Positions 45,115 to 52,319 of a DNA stretch of 64,000 nt are shown here, in pieces. Under the pieces are notes generated by a model. That model was not told the DNA's origin. It made no database searches and saw only the letters and a list, made by a program, of their open reading frames with translations. The DNA comes from Simonsiella sp051414845 (GTDB lineage: Bacteria > Pseudomonadota > Gammaproteobacteria > Burkholderiales > Neisseriaceae): the NCBI GenBank assembly GCA_051414845.1, contig CP183313.1, forward strand, positions 1,240,001-1,304,000. Reading direction: 5' to 3'. Positions within the stretch are counted from its first letter, which is position 1, and each line of letters starts with the position of its first letter. A program made the translations under genes and the position numbers.

Positions 45115-46167
45115 ATGTCGCTCAACAAAAAAATCGATGATTGGTTTTTGGGCTACAAAACCCGTGCCGTCAAAGCCAAAGATGTCGGCGTGCCGTTGGC
45201 CAAATCCAAACACCGTCCCAAATCAGGCATACCGCTGAAACCGGGAAGTGGTTTGGCCAACCTGACCGCCGCCGCTAAAAAACATCCCGAAGTGATGGTC
45301 AAAATTCCCAAGCGGCTCAGCCAGTTTTCCAAGGGTATGCAGGGTTTGGTGAACCATTTGGACTATATCTCACGCAACGGCAAAATCACGGTAGAAACCC
45401 AATCCGGCGAAAAACTGGACGGTAAAAAGGCCGTCAAATCGCTGACTGAAGACTGGAAAAAACTCAATATTCCTGAAAACAGCAAACACTGCGAAGCCCT
45501 CAATATCGTGCTGTCCATGCCGGCCGGCACACCGGCGGAGGCGGTATTAAACGCCGCACGGAATTTTGCGGCCGAGCAGTTCCGCGACCACCAATACGTT
45601 TTTGCGCTGCACCACGAATCAGAGAAGGCGGACGAACCCGAACATCCGCACGTCCATTTGTGCGTGTTGATGCGTGATGCCTTTGGCCAACGCATGAATC
45701 CGCGTAAAAACGACCTGTTCGAGTGGCGCGTCCGCTTTGCCGAAAAACTCAGAGAAGAAGGTGTGGAATGCGCGGCCACGCGGCGGCAGCACCGTGGCCA
45801 GACCATCAAACCGGAAAACGGTTTACTGCGTGCCATGCGGCAGCGTGGTGTTGCGGGCAATGTCCACCAACAACAGGCAGCCGAGTTGATAAAAGCCATG
45901 CAGAACAGCGACCGGCCGAAACATCCTTATCTTCAAGAGGCCATGAAAACCCGTGGCTATATCTTGTCCGAATACAGCCTGATTGCCAAAGAGCTGTATA
46001 AAATGGGACACAAAACTGAAGCCCGTATCATCAGCCAACTGGCTAAAGATATGGGAGGACAACCGTTTACTACGCAAGCCCAACGACAATACGACCAAGC
46101 ACAAGGCCGTCTGAAAAGCCACGCACCGCAACACGAACACGCCCAAGACAGCGAACCTATACGTTAA
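45115..46167 (+). CDS. mobA: Relaxase/mobilisation nuclease (MobA/VirD2-type)
   Basis: The 350-residue protein carries HPHVHLCVLMRDAFGQRMNP near residues 180-200, the three-histidine metal motif of MOB-family relaxases, which nick oriT and pilot DNA during transfer. The N-terminus (LNKKIDDWFLGYKTRAV) and QFSKGMQGLVNHLDYISRNG, with a Tyr candidate for DNA linkage, agree. GGAGTATCGCC precedes ATG 45115. An AGGCCGTCTGAA uptake sequence of Neisseria type is translated near 46107. A strong terminator follows. The frame is open and apparently complete. Confidence 0.85.
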   Translation: MSLNKKIDDWFLGYKTRAVKAKDVGVPLAKSKHRPKSGIPLKPGSGLANLTAAAKKHPEVMVKIPKRLSQFSKGMQGLVNHLDYISRNGKITVETQSGEKLDGKKAVKSLTEDWKKLNIPENSKHCEALNIVLSMPAGTPAEAVLNAARNFAAEQFRDHQYVFALHHESEKADEPEHPHVHLCVLMRDAFGQRMNPRKNDLFEWRVRFAEKLREEGVECAATRRQHRGQTIKPENGLLRAMRQRGVAGNVHQQQAAELIKAMQNSDRPKHPYLQEAMKTRGYILSEYSLIAKELYKMGHKTEARIISQLAKDMGGQPFTTQAQRQYDQAQGRLKSHAPQHEHAQDSEPIR

Positions 46168-46177
46168 GTACCCGACA

Positions 46178-46226
46178 AAGCCCTGCGGCCATACAGGATT
46201 CTGTATGGCCGCAGGGCTTTTTTTTG
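46178..46226. terminator. Very strong terminator after the relaxase
   Basis: AAAGCCCTGCGGCCATACAG and CTGTATGGCCGCAGGGCTTT form a perfect 20 bp stem around GATT, followed by a long T run. Confidence 0.95.
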
Positions 46227-46395
46227 TTTTCCGAAAGGTCAGAGCAGGTAAATTTCATTGATAAGTGGTCAAATAGAGTAGATAATTTATCTATGGGCAA
46301 ATAAAGCCCTGAATATTTCAAATTAACCATTGTTTGGCAGATTCTGAAACCAGACAATCAGGGTATGCTCAAATTAACCACAGGATTCAGACAGT

Positions 46396-47070
46396 ATGTA
46401 TCCCGACAAATACGCACTCAGCCTGAAAGAAAACCTCTTCTTGGCCAAAAAGGTTCTGGTGGCTCAAATCCACAATCTCAGCCGCTTTGAAAACTGCCAA
46501 ACCACGCTGTTGCAGACCGAACAGATTATCAACGGCCATAATGTTGCCACGGCTTCTTTAGGCGATATTCAGACCATTCTTCACCTGAAACGCGCGTATC
46601 TGTATGTGATACAGCACCTTTCAGACGGCCTGCCGGTGGATATGGCACTGCTGAAAAAAATCAACAATATGGTGGCGCAAGACGATTCGCTGGCTCCCGG
46701 GGAATTCCGCACCGGCTCTGTGGGTGTAACCTTGTTTGACGGTTCGCGCCATACGCCGCCGGCCATGGCAGAAGAGCAAGTGGCGGAACTGATGCACAAC
46801 ATGGCAACACGCAGCGGCTCAACCACCGAAGCAGCCATACGCACTATGCTGACCTTGATGCGACAGCAGGTTTTTTGGGACGGTAACAAACGCACGGCCA
46901 CGATGTTTGCCAACGCTCTGATGATGGAAAAAGGCGGCGGTATTTTGGAAATCGCCGAGGCAAAAATGCCTGAGTTCAACGAAAAACTGTCTGCCTTCTA
47001 CAGTTCCGGTGATGACAGCGAAGTGGCGGCCTTCCTGTATCAGCACTGTATTTCCGGTATCGACTATTGA
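46396..47070 (+). CDS. Fic/Doc-family protein with degenerate catalytic motif
   Basis: The 224-residue protein has the Fic core near residue 155-168: QQVFWDGNKRTATMFANALM. Classical AMPylating Fic enzymes have HPFxxGNGR; here Gln stands where the His is expected and the motif ends GNKRT. NKRT forms occur in Doc-like kinases and other Fic branches, so activity may be altered or absent. The helical N-terminus and the flap region GEFRTGSVGVTLFDGSRHTP are intact. An AGGCCGTCTGAA uptake sequence lies inside it near 46613. The resolvase follows after 8 bases. No inhibitor gene is directly adjacent; a VbhA-like frame is 1.8 kb downstream. Confidence 0.8.
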   Translation: MYPDKYALSLKENLFLAKKVLVAQIHNLSRFENCQTTLLQTEQIINGHNVATASLGDIQTILHLKRAYLYVIQHLSDGLPVDMALLKKINNMVAQDDSLAPGEFRTGSVGVTLFDGSRHTPPAMAEEQVAELMHNMATRSGSTTEAAIRTMLTLMRQQVFWDGNKRTATMFANALMMEKGGGILEIAEAKMPEFNEKLSAFYSSGDDSEVAAFLYQHCISGIDY

Positions 47071-47078
47071 GTCCAGCC

Positions 47079-47705
47079 ATGAAAGCAGCAAGAATCTACC
47101 AACGCGTCAGCACCGAAGCGCAAAATCTTGAGCGGCAGAATGCCCTAATTGAGAAAGCCAAGGCCGAAGGCTACTATATCGCCGGTGTTTATAAAGAAAA
47201 GGCTTCCGGTGTCCGCGCCGACCGCCCTGTATTGAACCAACTGATTGCTGACTTGCAACAAGGTGATGTGATTATCGCCGAACATATCGACCGCATTACC
47301 CGCCTGCCACTGGCCGAAGCGGAAAAGCTGGTCAACCGTATCCGAGAAAAAGGCGCGTTCCTGTCCATTCCCGGCATTATTGATTTGAGCCAAATCCAAA
47401 CCGATTCCGAAATTGCCAAAATCGTTTTAGACAGCATACAAACCATGCTGCTGAAAATCGCCCTACAAATGGCCAGAGACGACTACGAGCAACGCAAACA
47501 ACGCCAAGCGGCCGGTATTGCCGAAGCGAAAAAACAGGGGCGGTTCAAAGGCCGTCAGGCCGACACCCAAAAACACAAACTGATTGTCAGTCTGCGCCAA
47601 AACCATACCCTTCAAGAAACGGCCAAGCTGGCCGGTTGCAGTGTATCATTAGTGAAGCTGGTAATGCGTCAGCATAAACAATCCCAAACTTCAGGAAAGG
47701 AATAA
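47079..47705 (+). CDS. Serine recombinase/resolvase
   Basis: ATG 47079 gives MKAARIYQRVSTEAQNLERQ, with the nucleophile Ser11 in the motif YxRVS. VIIAEHIDRITRLPLAEAEK corresponds to the R-motif region of resolvases, and the C-terminus has a helix-turn-helix (TLQETAKLAGCSVSLVKLVM). The 208-residue length is typical of plasmid multimer resolvases and transposon resolvases. It ends 2 bases before the damaged antitoxin-like frame. Confidence 0.9.
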   Translation: MKAARIYQRVSTEAQNLERQNALIEKAKAEGYYIAGVYKEKASGVRADRPVLNQLIADLQQGDVIIAEHIDRITRLPLAEAEKLVNRIREKGAFLSIPGIIDLSQIQTDSEIAKIVLDSIQTMLLKIALQMARDDYEQRKQRQAAGIAEAKKQGRFKGRQADTQKHKLIVSLRQNHTLQETAKLAGCSVSLVKLVMRQHKQSQTSGKE

Positions 47706-47707
47706 AT

Positions 47708-47923
47708 ATGGCTACTTTGATGCAGAAAGATGCACTGATTGAGCGCGTAGCATCAGTTTTGGCTTTGATTGCACGCAAAACACCTTGAGGTGAAGGCCGT
47801 ACGCCGGAACAAAACCGCTTGATTGCTTTGCGTCGGGAACTTTATGCTTCAGAACCTGAAGATATTGATTTTGAGAAAGTTGTGGCTGAATGTAATCAAA
47901 TTCATCAGAAGTATTCGGTCTAA
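47708..47923 (+). pseudogene. Epsilon-type antitoxin candidate interrupted by in-frame TGA
   Basis: The 71-codon frame MATLMQKDALIERVASVLAL to VVAECNQIHQKYSV is broken once, by TGA at 47786-47788, between ARKTP and GEGRTPEQNRLIALRREL. Size and position directly before the zeta toxin fit an epsilon antitoxin, although I infer this mainly from context. AGGAAAGGAATAAAT precedes the start. If the stop is real, only 26 residues would be made and the toxin would lack its partner. Confidence 0.65.
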
Positions 47924-47945
47924 AGAAGGATGAAGGAGGTTTGAC

Positions 47946-48839
47946 ATGACACCCGAACAGGAAAAAGAAGCCTTTGAAAAAATTTGGGACGACTTGATGG
48001 ATGAACATCAAATCAAACCTGAAGCATTGCCCAAAGGTTTTGTTTTGGGCGGCCAGCCTGGTGCAGGAAAATCCAACTTAATCAAGAAAATCAATGGTGA
48101 AATGTGCGGAAATGTGTTGATTGTGAATGGAGATGAATTTCGTCGTTACCATCCTGAATTCGATGGGATTCAGGCCCAGTATGGGAAGGATTCGGCTAAA
48201 TACACGGCTGAATTTTTGGGAAAAATGACTGGATGGGTTATAGAGAAAGCACTAACAGAAGGCTATAACCTTGTTGTTGAAGGTACTTTCAGAACACCTG
48301 ATACTCCAATCAAAACCTTAGACGATATGCGACAGCATGGTTATCAAATTGCCGTCTATATCCAAACCGCACCATCAGAAGTAAGCTGGCAAAGCACGTT
48401 GGAACGCTATAAAACAATGGAAGAAATTGGTGAAACTCCAAGAGCGACGCCTAAAGAACACCACGACTTGGTTGTAGAAAAGTTGCCTGAAAATGCAGAC
48501 AAAGTTTTTCTTTCGGGAAAAGCCGGTTACTTTGCCGTTTATTCACGCGACGATCTGATTTTTGACAGCCGGATAAATCAAGGCCAAATGCCCGGCAAGG
48601 CCATTGACTATGAACTTCACCTCAATACCCGCCGCCTCGAAATGCTGGAATCCCGCATCAAACAGGAATCACATTCCTTCTCCGCTTTTCAAAAACAGGT
48701 GGTTCAGGGAGCGGAAAAGCTGATTGCCGGTTTGCAACCGGCTGACCAAGTTCACGCTAAAATCAATCTTTACGACAGCCAGCTTCAACAACCGGAGAAG
48801 CAACAGTCGGTCGAAGCTGATATTGGTATAGAGCGCTGA
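47946..48839 (+). CDS. Zeta-type toxin (UDP-GlcNAc kinase family)
   Basis: Zeta toxins phosphorylate UDP-N-acetylglucosamine and poison cell-wall synthesis; epsilon/zeta modules are known from gonococcal conjugative plasmids. The 297-residue protein has Walker A GGQPGAGKS at residues 35-43, NGDEFRRYHPEFD near 65-77 with the catalytic Asp, and VVEGTFRTPDTPIK and TSTLERY-like text in the substrate region. The C-terminal 80 residues form a helical extension. AAGGAGGTTTGAC is an excellent ribosome site. The frame is fully open, in contrast to the preceding antitoxin-like frame. Confidence 0.87.
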   Translation: MTPEQEKEAFEKIWDDLMDEHQIKPEALPKGFVLGGQPGAGKSNLIKKINGEMCGNVLIVNGDEFRRYHPEFDGIQAQYGKDSAKYTAEFLGKMTGWVIEKALTEGYNLVVEGTFRTPDTPIKTLDDMRQHGYQIAVYIQTAPSEVSWQSTLERYKTMEEIGETPRATPKEHHDLVVEKLPENADKVFLSGKAGYFAVYSRDDLIFDSRINQGQMPGKAIDYELHLNTRRLEMLESRIKQESHSFSAFQKQVVQGAEKLIAGLQPADQVHAKINLYDSQLQQPEKQQSVEADIGIER

Positions 48840-48865
48840 TGTTGATTTGAGGAGGAACAGAATTT

Positions 48866-49087
48866 ATGAATGATGTTGACAAGTTCATTCGTCAGCAGGT
48901 CGATGGTATTTTTGCATTGGAAGGTTTTCAGGTTACAGAAACCATAGTACAAGTCCGCTCTGCGGTTTCCGCGGGCAAGATAACCCATGAAAACGCTTTA
49001 AAAGAGTTTTTCAGCTATGTAGCCAAATACAAGGGTAGTGAAGGTTTTTTGGAAAGTCGAGATTGGATTCAAAAAAAAATCGATTGA
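48866..49087 (+). CDS. VbhA-like small antitoxin protein
   Basis: The 73-residue protein contains FALEGFQVTE near residues 16-25 and VRSAVSAGKITHENALKEFF, which resembles the antitoxin VbhA domain that inhibits Fic toxins through an inhibitory helix. The classical (S/T)xxxE(G/N) motif is only partly kept, since Ile stands at the Ser/Thr position. GAGGAGGAACAG precedes the ATG. It follows zeta by 26 bases, so it is in the zeta operon rather than beside the Fic gene. Confidence 0.6.
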   Translation: MNDVDKFIRQQVDGIFALEGFQVTETIVQVRSAVSAGKITHENALKEFFSYVAKYKGSEGFLESRDWIQKKID

Positions 49088-49395
49088 TGAACCTGAAATA
49101 GACCGCTAACTATGTGCCATCGCGTCGACGGTGGCATTTTCATTTCCTTGCCAAACGTTGCTTCTTCAGCAAACCACCCTGATAAAAAGCCCGCCGTAGC
49201 TGGTGTGTGTGCCCTAAGGCACGCACGTGTCTGGGCAGTATATAGGGAATCTAAATATTTACTTGCATAACAAATGCCGTCTGAAAAATTGTGAGCTTTT
49301 CAGACGGCATTGAGCCGTAAATCATGGAACGCGTGCGTGCTGAAGCACACACCTTACACATGGATTTTAGGTTTCATGCAGGCTACAGCTTGCTG
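49088..49395. other. Gap with a Neisseria-type terminator and repeat, no gene
   Basis: The 308 bp gap holds a TGCCATCGC..GATGGCA-like hairpin near 49110-49140, a CGCACG repeat near 49219, an ATGCCGTCTGAA terminator and the first copy of the intercassette repeat. No open frame of interest is seen. Confidence 0.6.
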
Positions 49396-49406
49396 CTATT
49401 CATCAA
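49219..49406. repeat. Intercassette repeat, copy 1
   Basis: The stretch from ACGCACGTGTCTGGGCAGTA to the end of the first immunity gene closely matches 49873-50059, including the inverted ATGCCGTCTGAA pair, GCCGTAAATCATGGAACGCG and TTTCATGCAGGCTACA. A third partial copy of TTTTAGGTTTCATGCA lies at 49841. Such repeats flank shuffled toxin/immunity cassettes in maf loci. Confidence 0.8.
49272..49311. terminator. Inverted pair of ATGCCGTCTGAA uptake sequences
   Basis: ATGCCGTCTGAAAA and TTTTCAGACGGCAT face each other. This 12-mer is the N. meningitidis/N. gonorrhoeae dialect, foreign to the surrounding chromosome. Confidence 0.92.
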
Positions 49407-49771
49407 ATTGCGGCCATTGAAAGTCTGTTGTTTTACTTTCACCTCTCAACAGTCTAATCATATCGCTTTTGAGAAACTCAAAAAAAATTTTTAATATTAA
49501 CAACATAGAGCATAGCTTCACATAGTAAACTACATGCAGATTTAATGTCTTCATTCTCAATAGCATATTGATAATCTTTCATATGCTGAAAAAAAGAATT
49601 AAAGTCTTCTTCTAATTCATCGTTCCAATTAGATGAATAGTTAGAAAACCATTGCAAGTCAAATGGATCATCACTATTCAATTTTTCAGTTGTAGCTTTA
49701 TCATAAAGATCAAATCCTTGTTTAATACCTAACTCCCTGAGAGCTTCTTTAACAGAATTAAAATTTTGCAT
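49396..49771 (-). pseudogene. Orphan MafI-type immunity protein 1, frameshifted
   Basis: From ATG 49771 the protein runs MQNFNSVKEALRELGIKQGF to MLYVVNIKNFF and stops at a T8 run (minus strand). With T7 it continues EFLKSDMIRLLRGESKTTDF and QWPQFDE to stop 49396-49398, aligning to the end with the paralogue at 50049-50425. GFDL near residue 19 and the YxYAIENEDIKSACSLL-type helix are shared. It sits behind a toxin C-terminal remnant. Confidence 0.75.
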
Positions 49772-49781
49772 TTAAATCACC

Positions 49782-49822
49782 TTATCTAAGATTCAATTTT
49801 CGCCCTTGCCCTGCTAATGTCT
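49782..49822 (-). pseudogene. Toxin C-terminal remnant of a lost cassette
   Basis: On the minus strand the last codons read KTLAGQGRKLNLR and stop, 10 bases before immunity gene 1. This matches the end of the toxin at 50434 (KTGAAKGRKLNLK, 8 bases before immunity gene 2). An earlier stop in the frame shows that the rest is lost. Confidence 0.7.
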
Positions 49823-49872
49823 TAGCTTAATTTTGAGCGAGTTTTAGGTTTCATGCAGACTACAGCTTACTC

Positions 49873-50059
49873 AGCACACACGAGTCTAAACAGTATACAG
49901 GGAATCTGAATATTTACTTTCATAACAAATGCCGTCTGAAAAAATTGAGCTTTTCAGACGGCATATGGCCGTAAATCATGGAACGCGCATACTGAAGCCC
50001 ACACCTTATGCATGGGTTTTAGATTTCATGCAGGCTACAACTTGCTTTCTATTCATCAA
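49873..50059. repeat. Intercassette repeat, copy 2
   Basis: This is the partner of 49219-49406, with scattered differences. It separates the two immunity-toxin units. Confidence 0.8.
49929..49964. terminator. Second inverted ATGCCGTCTGAA pair
   Basis: ATGCCGTCTGAAAA and TTTTCAGACGGCAT flank a six-base centre. It follows immunity gene 2 on the minus strand and is again of the Neisseria dialect. Confidence 0.92.
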
Positions 50060-50425
50060 GAGATGGCCATGAAAAACTATTCTTTTTATACTCAGCACTC
50101 AATAATGTTGATATATCAGTTTTTATTGAATCAAATATAAGAGATAGATTACCTGCGTAAATCATAGCCATAAATAAAGAATTACTGGCAATTTTGAAAT
50201 TTTTATCGTTTAGAGCTAATTGGCATACTTCCATATAATCTAAAAAGTTTTTTAAATCCTCCTTAAATTCATTATCCCAATTCCCGTCTGAAGTATAATC
50301 TTTAATCCATTTCATATTAGCTGTTTCATGATTAACTTCTTCTGATACTTTTGGATCTGTCAAATCAAACCCTTGATAAAGCCCCACATTAATCAAGATT
50401 TTTTTATATCATTCAATGTTTCCAT
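50049..50425 (-). pseudogene. MafI-type immunity protein 2, frameshifted near its start
   Basis: ATG 50425 opens METLNDIKKS and stops because the A run on the minus strand has seven A. With eight A it reads METLNDIKKILINVGLYQGF and continues to SFSWPSLDE, stop at 50049. It is paralogous to the frame at 49396-49771 (shared GFDL, WxxxYSS/TSxxN, EDFxxF). It lies 8 bases after the toxin stop, as immunity genes do. A GTG within could start a shortened protein of 115 residues, so partial function is possible. Confidence 0.75.
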
Positions 50426-50433
50426 AAAATTTC

Positions 50434-50716
50434 CTATTTTAAGTTTAATTTACGACCTTTTGCTGCCCCAGTTTTCATTTGGTTAAGCGAACCATCCATA
50501 TTTAGAACAAACTTAAAGTTCTCATTTTTATCAAAAACCTCTAAATGATTTTTATGTTGGGCATCTAAATAAAACCTATCACCGGTTTTTAATAACCCTT
50601 GGTTTCTTTTCACCAAGAAGACAGACTGCCCTTGCTGCGTCGGAAGGGTTGTCTTTTCCGAAATTTGAGACAATTGCTTTCCAAAAGGATTATTTTTCAT
50701 GTATGTACTCATATTA
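50434..50716 (-). pseudogene. mafB: Toxin domain of a MafB-type polymorphic toxin, cut off by an IS
   Basis: The fragment (about 93 residues from the IS edge) ends GDRFYLDAQHKNHLEVFDKN, then FVLNMDGSLN and GRKLNLK. It directly continues the pre-toxin module on the other side of the IS: removal of the IS gives KNRPYIPN-MSTYMKNNPFG in frame. The D..QH....E spacing and FDKN/NMDG text recall colicin E3/BECR-type ribonuclease toxins, which is a tentative reading. ATG codons at 50711 and 50699 could start an isolated toxin. Confidence 0.65.
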
Positions 50717-51568
50717 GGGGTTAATGACAATTCACCTATAATTTCAACCAAATCAAAGCACAAGCCAATGAAACGGTACTTTCATAATTGCGTTTTAATT
50801 TATCATATCGCGTTGCAACTGCACGAAAGTGCTTTAAACGTGCAAAGGCATTTTCTACCAAATGCCTGATTTTATATAGGTACCAATCTGTATTGACATT
50901 AAGATGCTCTCTATTTTTCTTATACGGAATATTGGCTTTGCTTTGTTTGGTGTTAATCAGCTTACGCAAAGTATCACTGTCAAAACCCCTATCAGCACAC
51001 ACGGTTTAATTATGGCTTAAATCCAATTGTTCCAATAAGTTAGGTGCAACAACAATATCATTTACATTACCAGCCGTAATGATAAATTCTATTGGATTGC
51101 CACAAGCATCAACCGCCAAATGAATTTTAGATGTATGACCACCCACACTTTTACCAACCGCTTCATGTGTTATGGATTGTGCACCCATACCATGTTGGTG
51201 TACACGAATATGGCTGCCATCCATAAAGACCCATTCCATATCGGGATTATCAACTAATTGTTTAAATAGTTTAGTAAAAATACCGCGTTTAGACCAACGA
51301 TTAAAACTTTGACAAATGCTATTAGATTTGCCAAAACAGCTTGGTATATCAGCCCATTGGCAGCTCGTACGCAAACGAAACAGTATGCCTTCAACGGTTT
51401 TGCGTAGATTTTTCTTGCGATAAATGCCAAGCTGTTTCAAAATGGGAAACAGTCTTGACCATGTTTCATCTGTAAGTGTGGTTCGGGGCATGGCAAAGAT
51501 TTAAAGGTGTTTGTGTGGAAACAACATCTTAAACTCTTTGCCACTTTTTTTGAATTGTCATTAGCCCC
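50717..51568. mobile_element. IS5-family insertion sequence (852 bp)
   Basis: The ends are GGGGTTAATGACAATTC and, reversed, GGGGCTAATGACAATTC (one mismatch), flanked by TA duplications at 50715-50716 and 51569-51570. The size and DDE transposase fit the IS427/IS1031 type group of IS5. It interrupts a MafB-type gene at the boundary of the toxin domain. The MITE at 8762-8921 has the same ends. Confidence 0.9.
50736..51491 (-). pseudogene. IS5-family transposase with in-frame TAA
   Basis: From ATG 51491 the protein runs MPRTTLTDETWSRLFPILKQ, with VFMDGSHIRVHQHG (first Asp) and KIHLAVDACGNP, up to LEQLDLSHN and TAA at 51006-51008. The same frame continues at once with TVCADRGFDSDTLRKL (second Asp) and VENAFARLKHFRAVATRYDK (Glu) to 50736. 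So only a nonsense codon, and not a frameshift, separates the halves. The GTG at 51002 could start the second half but a two-part enzyme is unlikely to work. Confidence 0.85.
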
Positions 51569-51914
51569 TAGGGATATAAGGACGGTTTTTTTCTAAAACT
51601 TCCTTAACCTTCTGTGCCGCTTGCCCTTTATTGGCGCGATTCAGCTCTGTTCCGACTACAATATCGATAACGGCTTTGGCCTCATTCCAATCTAGTGTCC
51701 CGTCTGATAATGTAATTAGATTGTCTGCTAAGCTATAACCTTCGTCTTTCAATGTTTGTTTTAAATCTTTAACACTGATTTTGCCATTTTTAAAGCCTTT
51801 TTTTGCTACCTTATAAACTACTTTCGCAGCCGTTACAACAGCTTTAACCGCATTATTTTCTACCGCGTTTTGTGCGGTTTGTGCAGCAAGCGTAGATACT
51901 ATCTTTCCAGTCAA
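51569..51914 (-). pseudogene. mafB: MafB-type pre-toxin module, fragment
   Basis: The minus-strand frame reads TGKIVSTLAAQTAQNAVENN, KKGFKNGKISVKDLKQTLKD, ADNLITLSDGTLDWNEAK, VVGTELNRANKGQAAQ and KNRPYIP. This is the conserved module that precedes the variable toxin in Neisseria MafB proteins (recognised from memory of the family). Upstream it is cut by an IS110 remnant at about 51914 and downstream by the IS5-type element. The N-terminal secretion part is missing, so this is an orphan cassette. Confidence 0.75.
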
Positions 51915-51933
51915 GCCTAAATTGCAAAAGAAT

Positions 51934-52319
51934 TCACAGTTTAGGCTTGATAAACGGTTTGATGTTTGAGTACACCAAAACAAATGTGTACCAATCGGCG
52001 CATACTTGCCCCAATTGCTTGCATTTTTGTTTTGCCACGAGCCAACAAACCTCATAATGAGCCTGAATATCAGGGTTGTAACGCTTGGCAACAACGGCTG
52101 GCATATACAGTAAAGCCCGCATTTTGCTGTTGCCACGTTTGCTCAACATGACTTTGCCTTTGAACTTACCCGATTGTTTTTCTTTGGGAATTAAACCCAA
52201 AAGGGCTGCCATTTGTGCTGCGCTGGTAAATTGTGGGCTGCGATACAATACCGCCATGTGCAAGGAAGTTTCTTTGCCCACAGCAGGAATGCTTTGCAAT
52301 AGCTTAATATCGTTTTTTA
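51934..52319 (-). pseudogene. IS110-family transposase, C-terminal fragment
   Basis: LQSIPAVGKETSLHMAVLYR, FTSAAQMAALLGLIPKEKQS, GKVMLSKRGNSKMRALLYMP and the final helices are the transposase_20 domain of IS110 elements. The N-terminal DEDD catalytic part is absent, cut off by the IS1595-type element. A hairpin AAGCCTAAA/TTTAGGCTT near 51918-51952 probably marks its end. Confidence 0.8.

Noticed and set aside
43479..51008. Stop-codon reassignment or programmed recoding to explain in-frame TAA and TGA in three island genes
   Set aside because: TAA and TGA end normal housekeeping genes throughout the window, and the interrupted genes show no shared signal near the stops. Independent decay is simpler.
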